Shown piece by piece: positions 46,127 to 54,795 of a stretch of 64,000 nt of DNA (its first letter is position 1; each line of letters begins with the position of its first letter). Source of the DNA: Cohnella rhizoplanae (lineage in GTDB: Bacteria; Bacillota; Bacilli; Paenibacillales; Paenibacillaceae); NCBI RefSeq assembly GCF_948329515.1, contig NZ_CAOJCN010000001.1, forward strand, positions 124,001-188,000, read 5' to 3'. Below the pieces are notes generated by a model that was given only the letters and a program-made list of their open reading frames with translations, did not search any database and was not told where the DNA came from. The position numbers were made by a program, and so were the translations under genes.

Positions 46127-47347
46127 ATGACGCAGCAACTGACGAGCGAGCGGTGGCGGGAAGAGCTGACCGCGGAGCTTAAGGACAATATTCTCGGGTA
46201 CTGGCTGAAGAACACGGTGGACGAAAAGTACTTCGGTTACATCGGCGAAGTTGCGAGCAGCGGCGAAAAACGTCCGGAAGCGGACAAAGGACTCGTCCTC
46301 CATGCGCGCATTATGTGGACGTTCGCGTCTGCCTACCGCCTGTATAAGGACGATGCGTACCTCGCGGCTTCCAAGCGGGCCTACGAAGCGCTGAAGACGC
46401 ACTTCCGCGATCCGGAACACGGCGGTCTGTACTGGCTGATCGACGTCAAGGGCGGCGCGGTGTCCGACAAGAAACAAGTATACGGCCAGGCATTCGTCAT
46501 ATATGCCTTGTCCGAGTACGTGCGCGTGACCGGGGATCAAGAGGCGCTGGCGTGGGCGGAAGAGATCTACCGGCTGCTCGAAAAACACGCCTACGATCCG
46601 GTGCATCTCGGCTACGTCGAGGCGCTGGCGCGCGACTGGACCGAGACGGACGAGCTCAGCCTCTCCGGCAAGGACCTGAACGAACGCAAGTCGATGAATA
46701 CGCATCTCCACGTGCTGGAAGCTTACACGAACCTCTACCGCGTCTGGAAGCCGGAAGGCCTCAAGGCTAAGCTTAAGGAGCTTATCGAGGTTCATCTGGA
46801 CAAGATTATCGACGCGGACACCGATCATTTTCTGCTCTTCTTCGACGACGAGTGGGCGTCCAAGGTTCCCCACGTCTCCTACGGTCACGACATCGAGGGC
46901 AGCTGGCTGCTCTGGGAGGCGGCCGAGGTGCTGGGCGACGAGTCGCTGCTGCCGCGCGTCAAGGAAGCGGCGGTCCGCATGGCCAAGGCGACCCTCGAAC
47001 AAGGCGTGGACGAGGACGGCGGCCTGTTCAACGAGTACGACGGTCATCATCTGGACGATAGCAAGGACTGGTGGCCGCAGGCCGAAGCGATGGTCGGCTT
47101 CCTGAACGCCTACCAGCTCTCCGGCGAAGAGAAGTATCTGGACGCGGCAAAAAACAGCTGGGACTTCATCTCGAAGTTCGTCAGCGACCGCGAGGGCGGA
47201 GAGTGGCACTGGCAGGTCACGCGCGCAGGCGAGCCTGTAGTGAACGCGCATCAGCCGAAGGTCGGACAATGGAAGTGTCCTTACCATAACAGCAGGGCTT
47301 GCATCGAAGTGCTGGAGAGACTCGAACATCTGAAATCGGAGGCGTAA
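46127..47347 (+). CDS. AGE-family epimerase, probable cellobiose 2-epimerase
   Basis: 406 residues, (alpha/alpha)6 barrel. Candidate catalytic histidines are in NTHLHVLEAY (H193, H195), YGHDIEGSWLLWEA (H254) and PYHNSRACIE (H387). Cellobiose 2-epimerases use such residues to epimerise the reducing sugar at C2; next to GH130 the expected reaction is beta-1,4-mannobiose to mannosyl-glucose. Cytoplasmic, no signal peptide. Begins 41 nt after the GH113 gene and ends 3 nt before the GH130 gene. Confidence 0.85.
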   Translation: MTQQLTSERWREELTAELKDNILGYWLKNTVDEKYFGYIGEVASSGEKRPEADKGLVLHARIMWTFASAYRLYKDDAYLAASKRAYEALKTHFRDPEHGGLYWLIDVKGGAVSDKKQVYGQAFVIYALSEYVRVTGDQEALAWAEEIYRLLEKHAYDPVHLGYVEALARDWTETDELSLSGKDLNERKSMNTHLHVLEAYTNLYRVWKPEGLKAKLKELIEVHLDKIIDADTDHFLLFFDDEWASKVPHVSYGHDIEGSWLLWEAAEVLGDESLLPRVKEAAVRMAKATLEQGVDEDGGLFNEYDGHHLDDSKDWWPQAEAMVGFLNAYQLSGEEKYLDAAKNSWDFISKFVSDREGGEWHWQVTRAGEPVVNAHQPKVGQWKCPYHNSRACIEVLERLEHLKSEA

Positions 47348-47350
47348 TCC

Positions 47351-48556
47351 ATGAGCGATTATCTGAACCAAATCAAGCGACTTAACGAACAGTACGAGCA
47401 GCTGGTCTCCCGGCCGAACCCGAAAGTCGAACCGGGCAACGGCATCTACTGGCGCCACGAGCACCCCGTCGTGACCCACGCGCACGCGCCGCTCTACTGG
47501 CGCTACGATCTGAAGCCGGAGACCAATCCGTACCTGATGGAGCGGATCGGCGTCAACGCGGCGTTCAACGCCGGCGCGATCAAGCTGAACGGCAAGTACT
47601 ATCTGATGGTCCGCGTCGAGGGCGTAGACCGCAAGTCGTTCTTCGCCGTCGCCGAGAGCGACAAGCCGACCGAGGGCTTCCGCTTCTGGGATTATCCCGT
47701 CCTGCTCCCCGAGACCGAAGATCCCGACGTCAACGTCTACGACATGCGTCTCGTACAGCACGAGGACGGCTGGATCTACGGTCTGTTCTGCAGCGAGCGC
47801 AAGGATCCGGACGCGCCGAAGGGAGACACGTCGAGCGCGAACGCCAAGGGCGGCATCGCCCGTACGAAGGACCTCGTCAACTGGGAGCGCCTGCCGGATC
47901 TGAAGACGCCTTCGCCGCAGCAGCGCAACGTCGTGCTGCATCCCGAGTTCGTGAACGGCAAATACGCCTTCTACACGCGTCCGCAGGACGGCTTCATCGA
48001 CACCGGCGCCGGGGGCGGCATCGGCTGGGGGCTCTCCGAGAGCATGAATCCGGCGGTCGTCGATCACGAGGCGATCGTGGACGAGAAGGTATACCACACC
48101 ATCAAGGAAGTCAAAAACGGCCAGGGCGCCGCGCCGATCAAGACCGATAAGGGCTGGCTGCATATCGCTCACGGCGTGCGCAACACGGCCGCGGGTCTGC
48201 GCTACGTCATCTACGCCTTCATGACCGCGCTGGACGATCCGAGCCGCGTCATCCATTCGCCGGCCGGACATCTCATCGCGCCGGAAGGCATCGAGCGCGT
48301 GGGCGACGTGTCCAACGTCGTCTTCACCAACGGCCTCATCGCCGAGGAGACCGGGGAGGTATATATCTACTACGCATCCTCCGACACGCGCCTGCACGTC
48401 GCTTCCACGACGATCGACCGCCTGATCGATTACGTCGTGAACACGCCCGAGGATCGCCTGCGTTCCCGCGCGAGCGTCGAGACGCGCCATGCGCTGATCG
48501 CGCGCAATCTCGAGCTGCTGGAGCGGCCCGAGTACGCTTTCCTGAAGCGCGGCTAA
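47351..48556 (+). CDS. GH130 4-O-beta-D-mannosyl-D-glucose phosphorylase
   Basis: 401 residues, five-bladed propeller. The catalytic Asp is D131 in [13 protein letters not shown], the same number as in the Bacteroides fragilis enzyme. Phosphate-binding basic residues are expected around [23 protein letters not shown] and the TRPQDG region. Cleaves Man-beta-1,4-Glc with phosphate to mannose-1-phosphate and glucose, saving ATP. Completes the GH113, epimerase, GH130 route. RBS in the end of the epimerase gene. Confidence 0.92.
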   Translation: MSDYLNQIKRLNEQYEQLVSRPNPKVEPGNGIYWRHEHPVVTHAHAPLYWRYDLKPETNPYLMERIGVNAAFNAGAIKLNGKYYLMVRVEGVDRKSFFAVAESDKPTEGFRFWDYPVLLPETEDPDVNVYDMRLVQHEDGWIYGLFCSERKDPDAPKGDTSSANAKGGIARTKDLVNWERLPDLKTPSPQQRNVVLHPEFVNGKYAFYTRPQDGFIDTGAGGGIGWGLSESMNPAVVDHEAIVDEKVYHTIKEVKNGQGAAPIKTDKGWLHIAHGVRNTAAGLRYVIYAFMTALDDPSRVIHSPAGHLIAPEGIERVGDVSNVVFTNGLIAEETGEVYIYYASSDTRLHVASTTIDRLIDYVVNTPEDRLRSRASVETRHALIARNLELLERPEYAFLKRG

Positions 48557-48586
48557 GCCTGTTCCGACAACTGAATCCGACATGCA

Positions 48587-48634
48587 TAAAATCCCTTAAT
48601 CGGCACATAATAAATGCCTGGTTAGGGGATTTTA
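48587..48634 (+). terminator. Terminator after the GH130 gene
   Basis: 12-bp stem (48587-48598 with 48623-48634, one mismatch) with a 24-nt loop; A-rich before and TTTTA at the end. Confidence 0.65.
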
Positions 48635-48650
48635 AGCTAAAAGTTTTTAT

Positions 48651-48754
48651 TTGTTATCATAATTGATGACAATAAAAACAAAACGATTGCCTGTTTTTGC
48701 AATCTGAACGGCGTATAATGAGGTCATGTAAGCGATCCCAACGCAGCGCTTACA
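48651..48754 (+). promoter_or_regulatory. Control region of the solute-binding protein gene
   Basis: Three elements. First, an operator-like inverted repeat TTGTTATCA (48651-48659) / TGATGACAA (48664-48672), one mismatch from perfect. Second, TATAAT at 48714-48719 with no good -35, typical of an activator-dependent promoter. Third, a perfect 8-bp inverted repeat TGTAAGCG (48727-48734) / CGCTTACA (48747-48754); its left half resembles the cre at 41928 and may bind CcpA or the YesN-type regulator. Confidence 0.55.
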
Positions 48755-48800
48755 AAGCTGAGGTCATCAGCGCAAACCATCAATATGGGGGTTCGACAAA

Positions 48801-50135
48801 ATGAAGAAAAGCACGCTTGCCATCCTGTCGCTGCTCACGGCTTCCGCCGTCCTGTCCGCTTGCGGCAGCAACGACAACAATAACAATGCTTCCCCGTCCG
48901 CATCCGCGGCTCCGTCCGGCAGCGCCAGCGCATCTGCTTCCGCATCCGCTTCGAGCGACGCAGGCAACGCCGACCTGTCCGGCAAGATCCTGGTCCTGAC
49001 GCACCGCACCGACTACATCAGCGACGGTACGTTCGACAAGTACGTGGCCAAGTTCAAAGAAAAATATCCGAAGGCCGAAGTCGAATTCGAAGGCCTCACC
49101 AACTACGCGACCGACATCAACACCCGCCTCACGACGGGCGAAGCCGGCGACGTCAACATGATCCCGACGGGCCTCGCCGCCAGCGAATATCCGAAGTACT
49201 ACGAACCGCTGCCTGACTCGATGTTCGAGAACGTCTACTTCGCAGACTTCGACGCGTTCGAAGGCAAGCGCTACGGCATCACGTCCGGCGTCAATACCCA
49301 AGGCATCGTATACAACAAAAAAGCGTTCGAAAAAGCCGGCATCACCTCGACGCCGAAGACGCTCGACGAGCTTTATGCCGACGCACAGAAGCTGAAGGAC
49401 GCCGGCATCATCCCGCTGTACATGAACTTCGGCGCGCAATGGCCGATGGGCAGCTGGGGCGAAAACTCCTACACGACCGTAGCGGGCGACGCCAAGTGGA
49501 CCGACACGCTGATCTCGACCGACACGCCGTTCACGGTTGAAGGTCCTTGGGGTCAACTGATCACGATCGCGCGCAAGTTCGTCGAGAACAAGTGGGTCGA
49601 GTCCGACCTTTCCACCAACAACTGGGAAATGTCCAAGGGCGAAGTCGCATCCGGCAAAGCCGCCATGTACTTCCTCGGCAACTGGGTCATTCCGCAAGTC
49701 ATCGGCGCCGGCGCGGCTTCCGACGACATCGGTTTCTTCCCGTTCCCTTACGACAACAGCGGCAAGTACAACGCTCCGCTCGGCGGCGACTACTTCGTCG
49801 GCGTAAGCAAGGACAGCAAGAACAAAGAACTGGCCATCGCATGGACCAACTTCTTCGTCAAAGAATCCGGCTACGACACCGACTCCGGCTTCATGCCGGT
49901 CGACAAGACCAAAGAGTCGCAAGTGCCGCAGCTCGCCGAATTCAACGCCGCTAACCCGACGTACATCGAAGGCGTAGCCGTCGATCCTCGCTACAACGAG
50001 ATCGCCAAGAAGGCCGAAATCGCGCTGGGTACGGGCTCCGTCGACCAAGATCTGATCGTGGCGAAGGACCTGAAGAAAGCGTTCGACGACATGAACGCCA
50101 AGTGGGCCAAGGCTCGCAAGGAACTCGGCTATTAA
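48801..50135 (+). CDS. Extracellular solute-binding lipoprotein (sugar ABC transporter)
   Basis: 444 residues. Lipoprotein signal with LSAC lipobox (C21), then a Ser/Ala/Asn-rich linker (22-55) and a family 1 solute-binding fold (about 56-444) with the ITSGVNTQGIVYNKKAFEKA segment and AMYFLGNWVIPQV. Captures oligosaccharide at the cell surface for the permeases at 41980-43689, from which it is separated by five genes. Codon use and strong control region suggest high expression. Terminator follows. Confidence 0.93.
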   Translation: MKKSTLAILSLLTASAVLSACGSNDNNNNASPSASAAPSGSASASASASASSDAGNADLSGKILVLTHRTDYISDGTFDKYVAKFKEKYPKAEVEFEGLTNYATDINTRLTTGEAGDVNMIPTGLAASEYPKYYEPLPDSMFENVYFADFDAFEGKRYGITSGVNTQGIVYNKKAFEKAGITSTPKTLDELYADAQKLKDAGIIPLYMNFGAQWPMGSWGENSYTTVAGDAKWTDTLISTDTPFTVEGPWGQLITIARKFVENKWVESDLSTNNWEMSKGEVASGKAAMYFLGNWVIPQVIGAGAASDDIGFFPFPYDNSGKYNAPLGGDYFVGVSKDSKNKELAIAWTNFFVKESGYDTDSGFMPVDKTKESQVPQLAEFNAANPTYIEGVAVDPRYNEIAKKAEIALGTGSVDQDLIVAKDLKKAFDDMNAKWAKARKELGY

Positions 50136-50190
50136 GCCGAACGCATCAGCCAGAATCGCATAACGGCGGCGCAGGACGCCGCCAACCCCA

Positions 50191-50222
50191 AGCCTCCCGG
50201 CAGCCGCCGGGGGGCTTTTTTC
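50191..50222 (+). terminator. Terminator after the solute-binding protein gene
   Basis: 11-bp GC-rich stem with one G-U pair (50191-50201 with 50206-50216), 4-nt loop, TTTTTT. Confidence 0.88.
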
Positions 50223-50244
50223 GCGTTTTCGGACGCGATAACCT

Positions 50245-50790
50245 CGCGTATGAAGTCTCAGCCGAGAACGATTCGCGCCTCGACGCAGATGCTCCGCCGC
50301 CAGAAGTCTCAACCGAGAACAATTCGCGCCTCGGCGCAGAAGCTCAGCCGGTAGTAGTCTCAACCGAGAACAACTGGCGCCTCGGCGCAGAAGCTCAGCC
50401 GCCAGAAGTCTCAACCGAGAACAACCCGCGCCTTGGCGCCGACGCTCTGTCGCAAGTAGTCTCAACCGAGAACAATTCGCGCCTCGACGTTGAAGCTCCG
50501 CCGCTAGAAGTCTCAATCGAGAACAATTCGCGCCTCGGCGTCGACGCTCCGCCGCTAGAAGTCTCAACCGAGAACAATTCGCGCCTCGACGCAGACGCTC
50601 CGCCGCCAGAAGTCTCAACCGAGAACAATTCGCGCCTCGGCGCAGAAGCTCAGCCGCAAGAAGTCTCAACCGAGAACAACTGGCGCCTCGGCGCAGAAGC
50701 TCCGCCGCTAGAAGTCTCAACCGAGAACAACTAGCGCCTCGGCCCCGAAGCTCCGTCGCAAGTAGTCTCAACCGAGAACAACCCGCACGC
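50245..50790. repeat. Repeat array D: 11 units, 51-bp period, unique family
   Basis: AGTCTCA occurs at 50254 and then every 51 bp: 50305, 50356, 50407, 50458 (slightly diverged), 50509, 50560, 50611, 50662, 50713, 50764. The unit is AGTCTCAACCGAGAACAA, TTCGCGCCTCGGCGC, then AGAAGCTC-GCCG. Each unit has CCGAG...CTCGG arms and an overlapping GCGCC-TC-GGCGC palindrome. It lies between the island's last gene and spoIIP. From 50791 to 50976 nothing is recognised apart from the spoIIP ribosome binding site. Confidence 0.9.
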
Positions 50791-50976
50791 CTCGGCGCAG
50801 CTCTCTCGCCACCGCAACGTCATTCCAATCCGCGCCTCTACCCTTCGATTTTCCGCGAATGCGCCGTTCTAGCATCTCTTAATCTCTCATAGACTTCAAT
50901 ATCGCTATGCAAGACGGAAGAATCGCAAGTCTAGCAAGTCTACGAGAATCCCCGACAGGGGAAACGGAGGTGCGGG

Positions 50977-52272
50977 ATGATCCGTACGGTTTTTTCGCAG
51001 TATTTACCGGTCTGGCACAGGCAGTTCCGGAGGTTTCTGGCATCGGGTCGGGCTTTCTTGCTGCTCAGCTTTTGCTCGATGGTCATGTTCGTGCTCCTCG
51101 GGATCGGCGGCATTCTGCAGATCAAGCTCGCGGCTTCGCCCGCGCAATCGATGAAGGGCTTCGCCGCCTCCGTGTCCGACACTTTTTTCGCCTCCATGCT
51201 CGGGCTCGAGCTGCCGCAGATGGCGGAGCGCGACGGGGGAGATCGGATGGACGGAGAGCGGATCGCGGCGTTCCTGCTGCGGTTCCTGACGGACGTCAAT
51301 CCGGGGGACCCCAAGAGCCTGCTGACCGCCGAGATGCCGGGCGCGGGCGGAGACGAGCCGATCCTGTTCCGTACGGGCTCGGGCGGCTCGGACACCGCGC
51401 CGGAGGATTACAGTCCGCCGGCGGGCGGGGAAGACGGCAAGGATGCGGCGGACGGGGACCCGGGAGAGCACGGCGGAGAGCCGGACGATCTCCAGCCGCA
51501 AGGCGGCGCGGATAAACCGGCACCCGAGGTCACGCCCGCTCCGCAGCAGGGCGCGGCAGATCCCTCGCCGGCGCCAGGCGCGGGAGACGAGCCGTCCGGG
51601 GAGACGAAGACGACGGACGGGCGCAAGGTCGTGTTTATCTATCATTCTCACAACCGGGAATCCTATTATCCCGAACTGCCTGACGGAATTAAGGACCCGA
51701 ACTCCGGCAAGGTCAACGTGACGCTGGTCGGCAAGCGGCTGGCGGAGCAGCTCGAGAAGCGGGGAATCGGCGCGGTGCATTCGAACAAGGATTATGCGGG
51801 CACGGTTAAAGACTACGATTGGAACCAATCCTACAAATATTCCAAACAGACCGTCGCCCAGGCGATCGCTAGCCATAAGGACCTGACCTTTTTCTTCGAT
51901 ATACACCGGGATTCGCTCCGGCGCAAGGAGTCGACCGTCACGATCGGCGGCAAGGACTATGCCCAGGTATTCTTCATCATCGGCCAGCGCAACCCGAACT
52001 GGAAGCAAAACGAGAAGTTCGCCAATTCGGTCCACGAAAAACTGGAGTCGGCGTATCCTGGACTGTCGCGCGGCATCTGGGGCAAGACGGCTGCGACCGG
52101 CAACGGGGAGTATAATCAGTCGCTGGCGCCGGACAGCGTGCTCATCGAGATCGGCGGCGTAGACAATACGCTCGAAGAGTGCTATCGCACGGCTGACGTG
52201 CTCGCCAGGACGATCGCGGATCTATACTGGCAGAGCCAGGATGCCGAGCCCGTCGGGGCTGGCGCGAAGTAG
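50977..52272 (+). CDS. spoIIP: Stage II sporulation protein P
   Basis: 431 residues. N-terminal helix (about 24-46), a Gly/Asp/Pro-rich linker (about 110-205) and the amidase/endopeptidase domain (about 215-425) with zinc/catalytic residues H223 and E228 in YHSHNRESYYP, H310 in DIHRDSLRR and E391 in VLIEIGGVDNTLEE. Part of the DMP complex that remodels septal peptidoglycan during engulfment. RBS GGAGGT. Normally directly after gpr; here 13.4 kb apart. Confidence 0.95.
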   Translation: MIRTVFSQYLPVWHRQFRRFLASGRAFLLLSFCSMVMFVLLGIGGILQIKLAASPAQSMKGFAASVSDTFFASMLGLELPQMAERDGGDRMDGERIAAFLLRFLTDVNPGDPKSLLTAEMPGAGGDEPILFRTGSGGSDTAPEDYSPPAGGEDGKDAADGDPGEHGGEPDDLQPQGGADKPAPEVTPAPQQGAADPSPAPGAGDEPSGETKTTDGRKVVFIYHSHNRESYYPELPDGIKDPNSGKVNVTLVGKRLAEQLEKRGIGAVHSNKDYAGTVKDYDWNQSYKYSKQTVAQAIASHKDLTFFFDIHRDSLRRKESTVTIGGKDYAQVFFIIGQRNPNWKQNEKFANSVHEKLESAYPGLSRGIWGKTAATGNGEYNQSLAPDSVLIEIGGVDNTLEECYRTADVLARTIADLYWQSQDAEPVGAGAK

Positions 52273-52333
52273 TCCGCGTTGGGCGAATAAACGAAGTAGT
52301 CCGCGTCGGGCCAATAAGAGGAGGAAACGGATC

Positions 52334-52795
52334 ATGGGACGATCGATGGGGAAATTCGCGCTCCTCGCGGCGCTGGTAGGACTGGCCGTGTTGTTCGGCA
52401 TGGAAATGGCGGACGACGGCATCCGCACCGTGTACGGTCCGGTAGGCACCGATGGCGCGAAGCAGAGTGGCGGGAGCGCGGCCGACAGCCGCGCCGAGCA
52501 GCGAAGCCGATACTACGCGGAGGAGCCGCAGGGCATCGCCTACGACGGCGAAGCTGACGTGACGGGAGCCGCAAGCGCGTCAGAGCGCGGCAATGACGCC
52601 GCGAACAGCTCGGCGCCGCATGCGGCGCGAGGGGAAGCGGGGACATGGGACGAAGACCCGTATGCGATCCCGCGGCCGGACGGCCAGCCGCTTGTCGATA
52701 GCCTGGCGGACAAGACGGCCTCGACGCTTCAGCAGTTGTCGCAGAGCGGAGTAAGGGCCGTGGTCTCCCTCTTCGACAAGCTATCCGGTTCCTAA
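52334..52795 (+). CDS. yqxA: YqxA-like DUF3679 membrane protein
   Basis: 153 residues. One N-terminal helix (about 6-24) running into the family signature FGMEMADDGI, followed by a polar, disordered-looking region and a short helical C-terminus (LVDSLADKTASTLQQLSQSGVRAVVSLF). Position after spoIIP is the same as B. subtilis yqxA. ATG at 52334 after GAGGAGGAAAC. Function unknown. Longer than B. subtilis YqxA because of the middle region. Confidence 0.8.
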   Translation: MGRSMGKFALLAALVGLAVLFGMEMADDGIRTVYGPVGTDGAKQSGGSAADSRAEQRSRYYAEEPQGIAYDGEADVTGAASASERGNDAANSSAPHAARGEAGTWDEDPYAIPRPDGQPLVDSLADKTASTLQQLSQSGVRAVVSLFDKLSGS

Positions 52796-52927
52796 GTTCT
52801 ATATTCCGCCGATTTACGACCGTGACTTTTTACCTTTTTATGTGATCTGAGTTACAGAACCGCACTCGGTTCTAATAGTAATATCGAATCACAATAGAGA
52901 AACAACAAGGATCGGGAGTGAGAGACT

Positions 52928-53914
52928 GTGCGGTTAGTACGTGCAGACCAGCTGGCGGAAGGCGACACGCTGGGACGAAGCATTTACACGTCTGAGGGAC
53001 GTTTGATTTTAAGGCAGGGCGTCGTTCTGGATCGGCGTCTGATCGAGGGGCTGAAGAAGCGCAACCTTCGCTATCTATTCATCGAAACGACCGAAGCTTA
53101 CGGCGCCGATCCCCGCGCGCTGAAGCAAAATCTGCGAGAGCAGATGAAGGATCTGCTGGCGCTCGTCATGGATACCGTGCTACGCGGCGGGACGGTCCCC
53201 GTCGAGCCGGTGCTGGAGTGGGCCGAGCAAATGTCCGGTATCGTGATGGAAGAGCGCGACCTGCTGTATCACTACGAGGACCTGCTACGCGGAGAAGGCA
53301 ACCTGATCGCGCACAGCGTCAATGTGTGCTTTCTCTCGATGCTGACGGCCAAGGCGCTCGGCTATACGAGACAGCGGATTCAGAGCGTGGCCGTAGGCAG
53401 CCTGCTGCACGATATCGGATTGTTCAGGCCGCATGACGGCACGATGGTCATCAACCATCCGCAGGTCGGATACGAGCTGCTCCGGCAGTCGTCCGGCGTA
53501 TCGCAGGCTGCGCTTCGCATCGTCATGCAGCATCACGAGCAGCTCGACGGCAGAGGCTTCCCGCTCGGGACCAGGGGCGCGGAGCTGTCGGAGGAGGCGC
53601 AGATCTGCGGCCTTTGCAGCGATTTCGACTATTTTATGAACGATATGCTCGCGGACAAGCTGCCTTGTGGAGGAATTGAGTACGTCATGTCGAAAATAGA
53701 TACTTCATACAGCTATGCCGTCGTCCGCGGCTTCCTGAAAGCATTCGTCCCTTATCCGGTCGGCACCGAGCTCAGGCTCACCGGCGGGCTTCAAGCGACG
53801 GTCGTCGAACTGAACAAAGGACATCTGGCCAGGCCGATCGTCCGCCTGAACCAGTTCGGCACGAAGTTCAACTTGATGGAGCATCCAAGCTTTATGGTGG
53901 AGGCTGTCGTCTGA
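52928..53914 (+). CDS. HD-GYP domain protein, putative cyclic-di-GMP phosphodiesterase
   Basis: 328 residues. N-terminal DUF3391-like segment (1-60), HD-GYP domain (about 115-240) with H129, H161-D162 in LLHDIG, H177 in NHPQVGYELL and H202-H203 in QHHEQ, and the signature DGRGFP where GYP is usual. All metal ligands are present, so activity is plausible. C-terminal 85 residues resemble the small beta domain found in some such proteins. GTG start at 52928 after GGGAG. Followed after 44 nt by a Crp/Fnr-type gene. Confidence 0.87.
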   Translation: MRLVRADQLAEGDTLGRSIYTSEGRLILRQGVVLDRRLIEGLKKRNLRYLFIETTEAYGADPRALKQNLREQMKDLLALVMDTVLRGGTVPVEPVLEWAEQMSGIVMEERDLLYHYEDLLRGEGNLIAHSVNVCFLSMLTAKALGYTRQRIQSVAVGSLLHDIGLFRPHDGTMVINHPQVGYELLRQSSGVSQAALRIVMQHHEQLDGRGFPLGTRGAELSEEAQICGLCSDFDYFMNDMLADKLPCGGIEYVMSKIDTSYSYAVVRGFLKAFVPYPVGTELRLTGGLQATVVELNKGHLARPIVRLNQFGTKFNLMEHPSFMVEAVV

Positions 53915-53958
53915 GGGGGACGCTCGGCGCAGCTGCACACACGCGCAAGGGGGCTAAT

Positions 53959-54657
53959 ATGCCGATCACCGCCACCAAGCTGAGGTCGATTCCGTTTTTC
54001 AAGGGCATCGATCCCGCATTGTTCGACCGCGTTCTTCCGTACGTGCAGGAGAAGGTGTACCGCAAAGGCTCGATGATCTTCCTCGAGGGCAGCGAAGGCG
54101 ACGAGATCTACTTCATCCTCTCCGGCTCGGTCAGCATCCACACGATTAACAAGTCCAAAAAGGTCGTACTCGCCTTTTTCCACGAAGGGGATTACTTCGG
54201 CGAGATGGCGCTCATCAAGCCTGGGCTCGTTCGCTCTGCCACGGCGGAGACCGCTTCGCAGACCCGGCTGCTCTCGCTGCGGCGTTCGCATTTCCAGCTG
54301 CTTTTCGAGAATGACCGCAACCTGCTGCACTACCTCGTCGAAGATACGATGAACCGGCTACGTAAGGCCAACCAACAGATTTACGATCTGACCTTTCTCA
54401 GCGTCCGCTCGCGCATCATCAAGCGCCTGACCTCCTGGTGCGAGGAATACGGCGGCGCTTCGGATCCGTCCGCGCCCGTCCGTATCCCGATCAAGCTCAC
54501 GCATCAGCAGCTCGCAGACATGGTCGGCGCCGTCCGGGAGACGGTGTCCAAGGTGCTCCAGGACATGCAGGACGAGGATCTGATCCAGATTCAGCAGAAG
54601 ATGATTCAGGTCAAGGATCGGGCCCGGCTGGAAAAACTGCTTGTGAACGAGATGTAG
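53959..54657 (+). CDS. Crp/Fnr family transcriptional regulator
   Basis: 232 residues. Cyclic-nucleotide-binding beta-barrel (about 15-130: GSMIFLEGSEGDEIYFILSG; GDYFGEMALI) and a C-terminal Crp-type winged helix (about 165-225: LTHQQLADMVGAVRETVSKVL). No N-terminal Fnr cysteines, so not an oxygen sensor of that kind. The RSATAE stretch resembles the cAMP phosphate-binding loop (RSA), but nucleotide identity is uncertain. RBS AAGGGGG. Confidence 0.9.
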   Translation: MPITATKLRSIPFFKGIDPALFDRVLPYVQEKVYRKGSMIFLEGSEGDEIYFILSGSVSIHTINKSKKVVLAFFHEGDYFGEMALIKPGLVRSATAETASQTRLLSLRRSHFQLLFENDRNLLHYLVEDTMNRLRKANQQIYDLTFLSVRSRIIKRLTSWCEEYGGASDPSAPVRIPIKLTHQQLADMVGAVRETVSKVLQDMQDEDLIQIQQKMIQVKDRARLEKLLVNEM

Positions 54658-54659
54658 TT

Positions 54660-54795
54660 ATGATAAAGTGATCTCAACTTTGTTTATCAAAAAGGGGAAC
54701 ACCTTGATGTCTGCGACGGTTCTGAACTGATCAATTGGATAGCCCGTTAGAACAAGCGCCCGCAAGGGATCGAGCGACTCGGTCTTTTTGTTTTG
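54660..54795 (+). ncRNA. Candidate small structured RNA upstream of the mutS2-like gene
   Basis: There is no gene from 54658 to 54967. A possible promoter (TTGTGA 54641, TAAAGT 54664, 17-bp spacer) precedes an irregular hairpin: CCTTG (54702-54706) pairs with CAAGG (54763-54767), GCG (54713-54715) with CGC (54757-54759), GTTCT (54719-54723) with AGAAC (54749-54753). A terminator follows (54768-54774 with 54778-54784, then TTTTTGTTTT). It may instead be the 3' UTR of the Crp-type gene. It does not match an RNA class I can name. Confidence 0.4.

Noticed and set aside
46121..48583. 820-residue minus-strand frame opposite the epimerase and GH130 genes
   Set aside because: Antisense shadow of high-GC coding DNA; the plus-strand genes have clear family motifs.
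50102..50771. Open frames through array D (plus strand 210 residues; long minus-strand frame)
   Set aside because: Repeat translations; the minus frame also runs back through the solute-binding protein gene.
54660..54795. Naming the leader RNA as 6S, RNase P, tmRNA or a known riboswitch
   Set aside because: No class-specific conserved sequence could be matched by eye; listed only as an unknown candidate.
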